The notes below the pieces were generated by a model. It worked only from the letters and a program-made list of their open reading frames with translations, ran no database searches and was not told where the DNA came from. The position numbers and the translations under genes are program-made. Positions 45,647 to 55,241 of a stretch of DNA of 64,000 bases are shown here, in pieces (within the stretch, counting starts at the first letter, position 1; each line of letters starts with the position of its first letter). Source of the DNA: Gastrolobium villosum (taxonomy: Eukaryota; Streptophyta; Magnoliopsida; Fabales; Fabaceae); the NCBI GenBank assembly GCA_032173675.1, contig JAVKPL010005873.1:178972-242971 (forward strand). The letters run 5' to 3'.

Positions 45647-45977
45647 CGGATGAAATATAATATAACGATAATGGAATGTAACCGTTGTAACGGTAATTAT
45701 AACGTTAATTGTAATAGTGTTTTCTTTTATAATTATTTTCTTTTGTAACGTCCATCCTTCATGGTTATAAGAAGGTGTGTGGTGTTAAGAAATGATATCA
45801 GAAAATTATTGGAAATTCTCTTCCCTCTCGTGACTCTTTCTCTCTCAATTCCCTCTTCTCCTCCTCTTATCCTTTTTGCAATCTTCTTGTGTAGCATCCG
45901 CAACAATGGTGCTCTCGTCGAGCTACATTGTTACAACGGTTACATTCCATTACCGTTATATTATATTTCATCGTTAC
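45647..45977. mobile_element. MITE-like element with TAACGATGAAATATAATATAACG ends, in segment C
   Basis: ATGAAATATAATATAACG and AATGGAATGTAACCGTTGTA at the left are mirrored at the right (45935-45977). Segments A and B lack it (AAGGTATTTTTGCCTTTAG). The central 150 bp, CT-rich with CAACAATGGTGCTCTCGTCG, is not repetitive elsewhere in the window. The target duplication is not clear. Confidence 0.6.
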
Positions 45978-46200
45978 ATTTGACTTTAGATATTTGTGAG
46001 TGTGGGGAACACTCCCTCACTCATCACTCTCTCTCATGCTCCATTTTCCTCTTACTCTTCCGTCTACATGGTTCTCTCCGACATCGTTGTCTTAGAGAGA
46101 AGGAGAGAGTGATTAAGTGCTATGCGTTGTTACATAGCGCTTAACTCTTAATCTATTATATCTTTTCTCAGTGCATAAAAATGGAAAAAAATATGGAACA

Positions 46201-46355
46201 ATTAAAAAAAAAGAAAACAATGAAAAGATATAATAGAGAAGCAAATTCGATTACAAGGAAACAAGCACGGCATTACGAAACAAGTACCAAGAAAAAGTGA
46301 ACGAAACCAGAAAAACAAAATCATAAAAAATACAATCACGATTAGCAAAGTTGTT
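46201..46355 (-). other. 3' UTR / 3' flank of the glycosyltransferase gene
   Basis: This stretch is almost the same as 35745-35896 next to fragment B, with a few substitutions (for example GGAAACAAGCACGGCATTAC against GGAAACGAGCACGGAATTAC). Confidence 0.5.
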
Positions 46356-47792
46356 TTAGTGATTGATAACAAAGTTCTTCACTTCAGCACTAAATTGGAA
46401 AAGTGCCCTTGTGGAAGACCCATCATCTTTTAGTGCATCAACAGCTGCTTCTTTGAGCTCTACAATTCTTTGACGAGCACCATTACCTTGTTCACCCACC
46501 ATCAGACCTTTTATCACTTCAGCAATTGCCTCCTTTTCCACTATGCCATTTCCAGAAGATTTTGGCCTTAGTGCCACGTTTAGGCCCTCAGTTAGCAAAA
46601 TTGCATTCATCATTAGCTCCCCAAATAATAATGGCAAGGCTATCATTGGAACTCCCGCTAAAATACTCTCAAGGATTGAATTCCAACCACAGTGTGTTAG
46701 GAACCCACCAGTTGAAGTGTGACTAAGGATTTGGGTTTGGGGTGCCCAAAAAGGAACAACCAACCCTTGCCCCTTTGTTCTCTCTAGGAACCCATGTGGC
46801 AAGAATAGTAAAGGGTCATTATTTGTAGAACCAAGGTAATTACAATTTCTTGGGTCACTTGGTGCTCTCAAAACCCACAAGAACTTCTGACCACTCAACT
46901 CCAACCCTAAAGCTAGATGATCGAGTTGTTCTTGAGACACAGTGCTTCCACTTCCAAAGGACACATACAAAACCGATTTGGGCTTCTGGTTCTCCAACCA
47001 CCTCAAACACTCAGACCCATTTGATTCATTAATTGGCCCAGTTTGTATAATTGGTCCAACCAAATAAACAGGGGCATTCTTATTGGCTCTATTACATTCG
47101 TGGAAGGCTTTCAGAGTACCTTCCTCCATTTCTAAGAAGCTATTAACCAAGAAACCATCAGCGGTAGAGATCCTCTTGGAATATTGGAGAATTAAGTCAT
47201 AAGCAACATTAGACCGATCTTCGAAGTGTTCAGGGAGATCGCGACCATGAATAGGTACACAGCCTGGGATTTGAATAGGCCTTGTATGATCTTTGTATTC
47301 ACATGAAACTTCCTCATGCAATGTTGGCAAATGCAAGAGCAGTGCCAGTGCCATGGCGGAAAGAGGGAGGTATACGTAGGATAAGAGGTTGAACTCCTTT
47401 GCTATTTTTAAAGCTTCATTTGCAAAAGGATCAGCTACCAAAGCAACCAGTGGCGTGTTTGAACAGAGTGACCCCAACGTATCACGGAAATATGGCATTG
47501 ACTGAGACACTGCAAGATTGCATTCAACTGCTTGCGAAACATCTTGTGGTAAGTCTTCTTTGTTAACCGGATGGAGGAAAGTGTAGTCTATGTTGGAAGG
47601 AAGAGAGTCAAGGAATGTGAAGGTGGAGGGATTAGGTGTACCAATGGTGGGGAAAATGCAAGTGACATGGAAGTTGGGATGGAGATGAACGAGTCTCTTG
47701 CAGAATGCAACTATTGAGGCTTGGTGGCTAAATGAAGGAATTGAAATGACAGCTATATGGGTTGCTTTGGCCATGGAACCTATATTGCTCAT
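46356..47792 (-). CDS. UGT72-type UDP-glycosyltransferase (hydroquinone glucosyltransferase-like)
   Basis: An intact, intronless 478-residue family-1 UGT, the normal length for plant UGTs. These cytosolic GT-B enzymes move sugar from UDP-sugar to small phenolics or hormones; UGT72 members act on monolignols and hydroquinone-type phenols. His23 (PSFSHQ) and Asp121 (VADPF) fit the catalytic pair. Residues 349-393 are the PSPG donor-binding box (WAPQ at 349, HCGWNS at 367, Glu375). The end of the box is unusual: PLLFGELMMN has one extra residue and Leu393 where Gln follows Glu in most members. The family-like start is Met7 (MAKATHIAV, ATG at 47774-47772); Met1 gives six extra residues. An (AT)n tract starts 43 bp upstream. 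Acceptor and exact subfamily cannot be read from sequence alone. Confidence 0.9.
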   Translation of the reverse strand: MSNIGSMAKATHIAVISIPSFSHQASIVAFCKRLVHLHPNFHVTCIFPTIGTPNPSTFTFLDSLPSNIDYTFLHPVNKEDLPQDVSQAVECNLAVSQSMPYFRDTLGSLCSNTPLVALVADPFANEALKIAKEFNLLSYVYLPLSAMALALLLHLPTLHEEVSCEYKDHTRPIQIPGCVPIHGRDLPEHFEDRSNVAYDLILQYSKRISTADGFLVNSFLEMEEGTLKAFHECNRANKNAPVYLVGPIIQTGPINESNGSECLRWLENQKPKSVLYVSFGSGSTVSQEQLDHLALGLELSGQKFLWVLRAPSDPRNCNYLGSTNNDPLLFLPHGFLERTKGQGLVVPFWAPQTQILSHTSTGGFLTHCGWNSILESILAGVPMIALPLLFGELMMNAILLTEGLNVALRPKSSGNGIVEKEAIAEVIKGLMVGEQGNGARQRIVELKEAAVDALKDDGSSTRALFQFSAEVKNFVINH

Positions 47793-47832
47793 GTTAGACT
47801 TTATGGTTTAGTGTGTGAGTGTTTGTGGTTGC

Positions 47833-47873
<41 letters not shown>

Positions 47874-48150
47874 CTTAATTTTGATAAATCAATACAAATA
47901 TATCAACCTTATCTTTAGACTTGTAAATTTGTATTTTTTTATTAATGCACATTTAATATGGAGAAGCCTTTGTGCGTTGGGAGATGTATATAGATATATT
48001 TTTACTTTTGGTCAAATAATGTAATAAAGGCAACCTTATTCTGAAATTTGTAAATATATATTTTTTATACAAAAAGTCAACTATCATAAACATATATGCT
48101 TATTTTACTTATCATCAATTAATGGTCCATTAATATATATATGTACATAG
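47793..48150 (-). promoter_or_regulatory. Proximal upstream region of the glycosyltransferase gene
   Basis: An (AT)n tract at 47835-47870 lies 43-78 bp upstream of the first ATG, where a TATA box would be expected given a short leader. Beyond it, 47880-48120 is again the degenerate AATTAATG / TTATCTTTAGACTTGTAAAT repeat seen in segments A-C. Confidence 0.4.
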
Positions 48151-48308
48151 AGGATACTTTGACATCAATGTCAAATTTGAATTTTGATACCTCATCGGAG
48201 AGCCGTTAGATCGAAAAAGATCAACGACTATGATTTGTAAGTATGTGACACCATTGATCTTTTTTTTATCTAACAGCTCTATTTGACACTGGTGTCAAAG
48301 GATCCTAC

Positions 48309-48309
<1 letters not shown>
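48151..48309. mobile_element. MITE-like element, TTTGACACCAGTGTCAAA-type ends
   Basis: AGGATACTTTGACATCAATG on the left is mirrored by CACTGGTGTCAAAGGATCCT on the right. The interior (GAGCCGTTAGATCGAAAAAG against TCTAACAGCTC) is also paired. About 159 bp, no coding capacity. Confidence 0.65.

Positions 48310-48312
<3 letters not shown>

Positions 48313-48361
<49 letters not shown>
48313..48361. repeat. (TA)n microsatellite
   Basis: This is an alternating TA tract of about 48 bp at the start of tandem copy 1. Confidence 0.9.
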
Positions 48362-48364
<3 letters not shown>

Positions 48365-49144
48365 TCAATTAATACAAACATGTCAATCTTATCTCGAGAC
48401 TTATATATTTATACTTTTTTATTGATCATCAATTAATGTGGAGAAGACTTTGTGTGTTTGGTGATGTATGCACATTTATTTTTTACTTTTAGTCAATAAA
48501 GGTAATAAAAGGAACTTGTTTTGAAATTTGTAAATATATATTATTCAATGTAAAGTAAATTAATATATGAGTTTATTTTGTTTATAAGTATTTAATGCAA
48601 CGTTATTAAATCCGACCTAATTACGTGGGTTGATTGAAAACCAATAACCTAATTAATTTGAGTTAACCAATGGATCAACCATGCAATAGACCCATGAGAA
48701 CCACTTTGACCCGACCGATTTTTGTCAAAGCCAATGACTCAATCAGTTTTTGTTAACCCGATCGGGTCTTTTTTAAAAAAATTAAAGCGAAACAACTTCA
48801 TTTTTTAAGTAACAATCAAATGCAAAAGCTTTAAGTTGTAATGCACAAATACTCCTAAGAATCACACAAAAAATAAAACACCATTAATTAAAGTTAAGAA
48901 AAATTAAATTGAAATGAAAATGAAAATCCTATGTAAGTTGGATTGAAATTTTAAAGTGAAGATGACAAAAGGGAGAGCTAATTTTAAATTTGAAAGGTGA
49001 TATTAATTTTTTTATTACTACCTATGTAACTCTTTTTTGAGTAAGGGCTCTAGTTTTTTAGTAATATGAGTCTTGGATACAAGTGGATCAATGATCAAGA
49101 TTGAGTGTAAGACTTCTAACTCTTACACCGATGTAAGAATATCC

Positions 49145-49201
<57 letters not shown>

Positions 49202-49870
49202 CTCAATTAATACAAACATGTCAAACTTATATCGAGACTTATATATTTATACTTTTTTTATTGATCCTCAATTAATATGGAGAAGACTTTGTGTGTTTGG
49301 TGATGTATGCACATTTATTTTTCTTTTGGTCAATAAAGGTAATAAAAGGTAATTGTTTTGAAATTTGTAAATATATATTATTCAATGTAAAGTTAATTAA
49401 TATACACATGTGAGTTTATTTTGCTTATAAGTATTTAATGCAGCGTTATTAAATCGGACTTAACTAGGTCGAGTTGATCGAAAACCAATAACCTAATTGA
49501 TTTGATTTAGCCAATGGATCAGCCATGCAATAGACCGATGAGAATCACTTTGACCCGGCCGATTTTTGTCAAAGCCAGTGACCCAATCAGTTTTTGTTAA
49601 CTTGGTCGGGTCATGCATATTTGAAAAAAAAATTAAAGCGAGTAACAATCAAATGCAAAATCTTTAAGTTGTAATGCACAAATACTCCTAAGAATCACAC
49701 AAAAAATGAAACACAATTAATTAAAGTTAAGAAAAATTAAATTGAAATGAAAATGAAAATCCTATGTAAGTTGGATTGAAAGTTGAAAGTGAAGATGACA
49801 AAAGGGAGACCTAATTTTCAATTTGAAAGGTGATATTAATTTTTTTTACTACCTATGTAATTCTTTTTTT
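48362..49870. repeat. Two-copy tandem duplication, ~839-bp period
   Basis: Copy 1 (48362-49030) and copy 2 (about 49200-49870) share, in order: TCAATTAATACAAACATGTC, GGAGAAGACTTTGTGTGTTTGG, CGTTATTAAATC(C/G)GAC, GCAATAGACC and AAGTGAAGATGACAAAAGGG. A truncated MITE (49030-49146) and a (TA)n tract (49147-49198) lie between them. No gene is seen. Confidence 0.75.
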
Positions 49871-50734
49871 CGTAATTAGGAAAGGCCTAAGCTCAAAAAA
49901 ATGAAATATAAAGATGCAACAGTTCTATAGTTATGAAAAACAAGTAAATTCCCAACCAGTAAGCTAATCATTTTAGGAAGAGGTTAGTTAAAGATGATAG
50001 TATCCTCTTCCAAGCGAACTCCTTGTTTCACAAACAAATCCTTACATTTTTTGTCAATTTCTCTCAAGCATGAACTTATGGATGAACCAATTTCCATAAT
50101 GAATAATCTATTATGTGATGTTAATCAACCTTTTACTTATCATCAGAATGTAATGTCTTACTACCCTGATAGACACATTAATAAGAAACCCCAATGTCTT
50201 GGTGATTCCCTTTATAATACATGCATTAATTACTAAGGTCTTATTAAGGTTACACCAGTATCATAGCATCAATGTGTTGACTACTAAAACACTAGTGATA
50301 AAGTTGTCAACTATAGAACAATATAAACATGTCTGTTCTACACTATTCCTTTAACATGAAGAATTGATCAAGACAACTTCATACAATCACATAATAGAGA
50401 AACAAAGTATCTAATTAACCATTCATAAATTCACACTTGAGTTCCATTGAATCAGATTATAAAGGACTCTACTTAGACATAATTGAAATAAAGACAAGAG
50501 AAGAAGAAAGATCAAACTACATTGTCATGATAGTAAGTCTTCAATCTTCAAGTGCAATTACATATGAAACACTAACTAATACAACACTACTCCTAAGAAT
50601 TTGGAAAGTAAGAGAGAGAAGTCAGATCAGATGATCTGATGTAGGAGAGAGATATGGGAGAAAATTATTTCAGAAAATGTGAAGGCCTTTGCCTTTTATA
50701 GTGTTACAAATTCTGCTAAAAAAATAACATGGGT

Positions 50735-51034
50735 GCTAAAACGTTCTTGATAGGCGTTTTAGCGTCCAGGCTTGACGGATGTCCAATTGCTTTTAACTGT
50801 ATTGGCGCTAAAATTTTCTTGATGGGCGTTTTAGTGTCCATGGCTGACAGATCCCCAACTGCTTTTAACTGACTCCAACGCTAAAACACTTGATTTGAAA
50901 GTTTTAGCGTCCGAGACCAGAGTCTTTTCCCACATAAGGGTGCTAAAACATTTGACCAGGAGGTTTTAGTGCCCAAGACCCGAAACTTTTACAATAGCAG
51001 CGCGCTAAAACATTCTGTGTGGACGTTTTAGCGC
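50735..51034. repeat. Array of five GCTAAAAC...GTTTTAGC hairpin modules
   Basis: Five modules start at 50735, 50807, 50880, 50942 and 51004. Each has GCTAAAA(C) followed after about 14-20 nt by its inverse GTTTTAG(C/T)G. The first two modules also share the sequence between them (TTGACGGATGTCCAATTGCT against CTGACAGATCCCCAACTGCT). Spacing is 62-73 bp. Confidence 0.8.
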
Positions 51035-51799
51035 TCAACACTTGGGCATTCAGTAATTTTCGCTACAAGACAGTGTAAATTTTCAACAAAGCTTTCAGAA
51101 CTTGCACTTGAGGGATTTTCAGGACATTAACCTCTTTTTCATCCAATTAATCACATAAATGGATACTAATTTATGTTGAAAAAACTGATGAACTAGGGTT
51201 TTATCACAATTCCCAGATTTGGACATTGTTGTCCTCAGTAATGAACTCACAACAGAGAAGGATTCAAGATTCTTACAGATGAAACTCATGAGGATAGACT
51301 TAATTTAGCAATAGATCACATTGATACAACTTACAACCATGCAATCTCTTATTTCTTATGACTTGCCCAACATCATATGTGATTTTTCAACAGATCAGTA
51401 AAGATGACATACAGAGACTTTCCAAACAACAACACCTCCTCACTAGGAACTTCTCAAAAATTGTGAGAATTTAACTCTCTTACACACTAGTGTTTAAGGA
51501 TAAACTTGTCACTCATTCTTCTCTACACTCAAACTTCCATAGGCTTGCCCATCTTCTCACTATTCATGGTAAAATGATCTATAAGGCAGATCAAAAAGGT
51601 CTTAGTATGATTGGCAATGAGGCTTGGTGTGTGGCTTGACTAGAGGTAAGGATTTCTGTGGCAGGGGAAGTTCAGATCAAATGAATCAGATTCAGATAAG
51701 AGGGAATCGCAGTATTTATCAATTTCTTCCTAATTCCCCAATCTTTCTTCCTTTTCATTCATTTTTTTTCTTTAAACCTTCCTTCCTCTTTTTCTTCCT

Positions 51800-51894
51800 G
51801 ACACTTTGTGTCTTTAACAAAAAATTTCTTTTTCTTTCAGACACTTTGTGTCTTTTAACATTTTCCTCTATCTCTTCCAAACACTTTGTGTTTC
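51800..51894. repeat. Three GACACTTTGTGTC palindromes at 40-bp spacing
   Basis: GACACTTTGTGTC occurs at 51800 and 51840; a variant AACACTTTGTGTT follows at about 51880. The surroundings are TC-rich. Confidence 0.75.
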
Positions 51895-52593
51895 ACAACC
51901 TTTTCTTCTTTTCTTTTTATTTTCTTTCCTTCTTTCTCATGTTTACAACACCTTGTACATTCACTCATTGCAAAAATACCTTCCTCCCCACAAAACACTC
52001 CACCTCTTATCACTTATCTGAAACTTTTAATTTAAAGGATTGGAATAGATGTGGTGGTTTATCAACAACAGGCTAGGCTCAAAGGTTTCATGCAACAGGA
52101 ACTTAAGGGTTGACCATTTGACTTTCTGGTTCAAGAAGGAAATGCCTCTACCCTATACATCATCAACCATTTCAAACAAGAAACAAGGCAAGTTCTAGAG
52201 TTACTCATGCAGTGAAATGCTCTCTGAACAAAAATTTCTGTATATGCTCAATTTCCTCACAGTTCAGAGTGCAAGCTTGACTTCCTCTCTATGCATCAAA
52301 ACTAATCTCTCTACTCTTACACATTGAATGAGTCATGCAATCATTTCATTTCTCAACATGCATGGCATAAGATTATATCCTTAATTTGATCAATCATCTA
52401 AAATCCTGATCAGTCAAATCCTCTTGGAATTTCATAAAAAAAACTGAAATCCAAATTATGAACTACAACTAACATCTAAATTACACTAAAAATTTATTCA
52501 CAAAGAAAAACTAAAGAAAAGAGATTGAGATGTTTCCCTATTTAAATGGACTATGCTAATACCCTGGCCCACAGCCCACGGCCCACTAACTAT

Positions 52594-55241
52594 TCAAATA
52601 GCCCAATAATCATCCCATCGTTTGGGTTGTTTGGCAACTCGTTTAGGCCGAGTTGCTACATTGCCCTTCCCTTCCAAGTGGGCCTTGTCCTTAAGGCCAT
52701 GACTCAAACCGACGCACCCTTTAAGCGTCTCGCTGGCAGACGCGGTTGGTAGGTGAGATGGGATAAGAATCCCTGGCTTCTGATTGGTTGCGTATCGCGC
52801 ATCTCCCATCTGATTGGACAAAGCAGCGGCTGGTTTAATGCCATCAGAGGATAAGGGAACATCACCCAACGTGCTATTATCTTCTGATGGCTTCTTGCAA
52901 ATATCTTCGTTCCACTCGAGTTCTCCCTCATCCTCCCATGTGGCTGCTTCCGGAGGTAGATCTTTCCATTGCACGAGGACCTGGGGTATTGCAGCCGGAA
53001 TGAAGAGGCGTCCCCTATGATACAAGAGCCCATTCTGAAAAGTCCATTGGGCTCCAGAAGAATTATTTGACTGTAATTCCTTTATGATTTTTGTAGCATA
53101 TTGGTCTTGTAATAGTTCACACTGTAACTGTTGACCATAATTGGACATTGGGCCTGAAAGGGCTGCAAAATGGGCTAGAGGATCTGGCCCGTCATCCGGC
53201 TGTCTGGATAAGGCATCAATGACCTTATTAGTCTTGCCGGGTTTATATATGATAGAGTAGTCATACCCCAATAATTTAGCTAAGAATTGTTGCTGCTCGG
53301 GTGTTTGTATCACTTGAGTCATCAAACAATGAAGACTCTGATGATCAGTGCGAATTACAAATTTAGCACCCAGTAGATATTGGCGCCACTTAGCTACCGC
53401 GGAAGTCAATGCAAATAACTCACGAATGTAAGCTGATTTGCGTTGCATTAGCGGAGATAACTTTCTGCTAAAGAAAGCAAGTGGATGCTCTTGTTGCAAT
53501 AATACAGCACCAATTCCTACCCCGGAAGCATCAGCTTCTATGGCAAACGGTAAGGAAAATTTTGGTAATACCAATGTTGGAGCTGAAGTCAACAATGCTT
53601 TTAGTGTTTGAAAGGCCTGAGCAGCCTTAATGTTCCATTTAAAACCCTCCTTAGTCAATAAGTCGGTTAGGGGGGCTGCCACACCAGCATAATTTTTTAT
53701 AAAACGCCTGTAATAGCCAGACAGGCCTAAGAAGGCTCGCACCTGAGTTTGGGAAATAGGAATGGGCCACTCTGTAACAGCCTGTACCTTAGATGGATCA
53801 AGATGCACTCCTTCCTGAGAAATGATGTGGCCCAAGAATTTAATGGAAGTAGTTGCAAAGCTGCATTTGGAGCTTTTAGTATAAAATTGATTAGTACGTA
53901 GCACCTGTAAGACTTGCACTAAATGTACAATATGAACCTGCAAGGATGGGCTATAAACAAGTATGTCATCAAAGAAAACCACGACAAACTTGCATAAAAA
54001 TGTTGCAAAAATCTCATTCATTGTGGCCTGAAAGGATGAGGGAGCGTTGGTGAGGCCAAAGGGCATCACCAAAAACTCATAGTGCCCTTGATGTGTCCGA
54101 AAGGCAGTTTTAGGAATATCTGTCGGTTGCATCTTAATCTGATGATAACCGGAACGCAAGTCAAGCTTGGAGAAAATAGTAGCTCCATGCAGTTCATCTA
54201 GTAGTTCATCAACAGTAGGAATTGGGAAACGATCCTTAATAGTACTGCATTGAGTGCACGGTAATCAACACAAAACCGCCACGTGCCATCTTTTTTTTTA
54301 CCAATAAAACCGGAGAACTGAAATCAGAGTGACTTGGCTGTATAATTCCAGCAGCTAACATTTCTTTTACCAACTTCTCAATTTCAGACTTTTGAAAGTG
54401 ATGGTATCTATAGGGTCGTACCTGAACAGGCTTTGTATTTGGTAACAAACTAATGTGATGATTAGTGGCACGATCAGGGGGTAGTGTAGTTGGGGTTGCG
54501 AAAACGTCCTGAAATTTGGACAATAGCTGACTCACCTCCAGATGTGTGTCTACATGCGCCACAGGAGAAAGCGAACCAGTGGGCTGTATAGCGTCAGAAT
54601 CGGATGCAGTAAAGCACACGAAAGAAGAAGTGAGTCCCTTATTACTTGCAAGTTTGGACAATTGAGACGGAGAAATAGATGTTGGACCGATGGTTGTGAC
54701 ACCCTGTAATACGATGGAAGAATTCTGATGCTTAAAAGACATAGCCATGGTGTTATAATCCGTGATGATAGGGCCCAAAGTGGCCAACCATTGCACGCCC
54801 AGTACCACATCTTTGCCTTTTAGGTCTAAAACAAATAAATCAGCAATAAAATGATGAGATTGTACCAATAGTGCCACACAATAACAAGCAGCCGGACAGG
54901 TCATAAAATCACCATTCCCTATTTGAACTTGGAACGGTGTGATTGCATGTAGAGTGAGCCCTACTTGGGTTGCCATCCTTGAAGAGAGGAAATTATGAGT
55001 ACTCCCGGAATCAATAAGAACTTGAACAATGTGGCCATTAATCGATCCATTTAATCGGAAGGACCGAGAAGAGTGATGACCAAACATCGCGTTCAGACTA
55101 ATCTCCGGTGATGGATCTATGTCCTCCATTGTCTCACTGCTGCCTGTCAAATTGGGATCCGGGTCCAATTCGGGTTCATCATCCATTCCTTCAAAGTAGA
55201 GAAGAGTAGCCTTGCCCTTACATTTATGCCCAAAAGTATAA
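52594..55241 (-). pseudogene. Ty3/gypsy chromovirus pol remnant (protease, RT, RNase H, chromodomain; integrase deleted)
   Basis: The minus strand runs from a broken zinc knuckle (GHKCKGK) at 55241 through a protease (VLIDSGSTHNFLSSRMATQV) to RT, where the frame is lost at an A/T homopolymer near 54290. RT resumes at 54159 (LTNAPSSFQ, FFDDILVYS at residues 62-70 of that stretch), then RNase H (IEADASGVGIGAVLLQ). After YHRGRLFIP the sequence jumps straight to a chromodomain-like end (VLVQWKDLPPEAATWEDE), so the whole integrase is missing. The C-terminus (TRPKRVAKQPKRWDDYW) ends at 52594. The gag side is cut off by the Del/Tekay-type LTR at 55242. It is non-functional. Confidence 0.88.

Larger units (their letters stand above)
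40173..46200. repeat. Duplicated segment C, containing a CACTA-like element and a MITE
   Basis: It has the same order as segments A and B: GCTCACGTCAAG, (TA)n at about 40329-40360, degenerate AATTAATGTAAG units, GAGCAAGGTCGTTTTTGAGG. It is interrupted at 40570-44788 and at about 45647-45977. It leads into the 3' end of the intact glycosyltransferase gene. Confidence 0.7.
49871..52540. other. LTR-like sequence, no gene recognised
   Basis: It has the texture of a long plant LTR: an array of GCTAAAAC/GTTTTAGC hairpins at 50735-51034, then a TC-rich stretch with GACACTTTGTGTC palindromes at 51800-51894. Boundaries, orientation and family were not determined. Plus-strand 51624-52076 is open for 150 codons but low in complexity (Phe/Ser-rich), so I do not call it a gene. 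Confidence 0.35.

Noticed and set aside
51624..52076. 150-codon plus-strand frame rich in Phe and Ser
   Set aside because: Low-complexity TC-rich sequence in LTR-like DNA, no recognisable domain.
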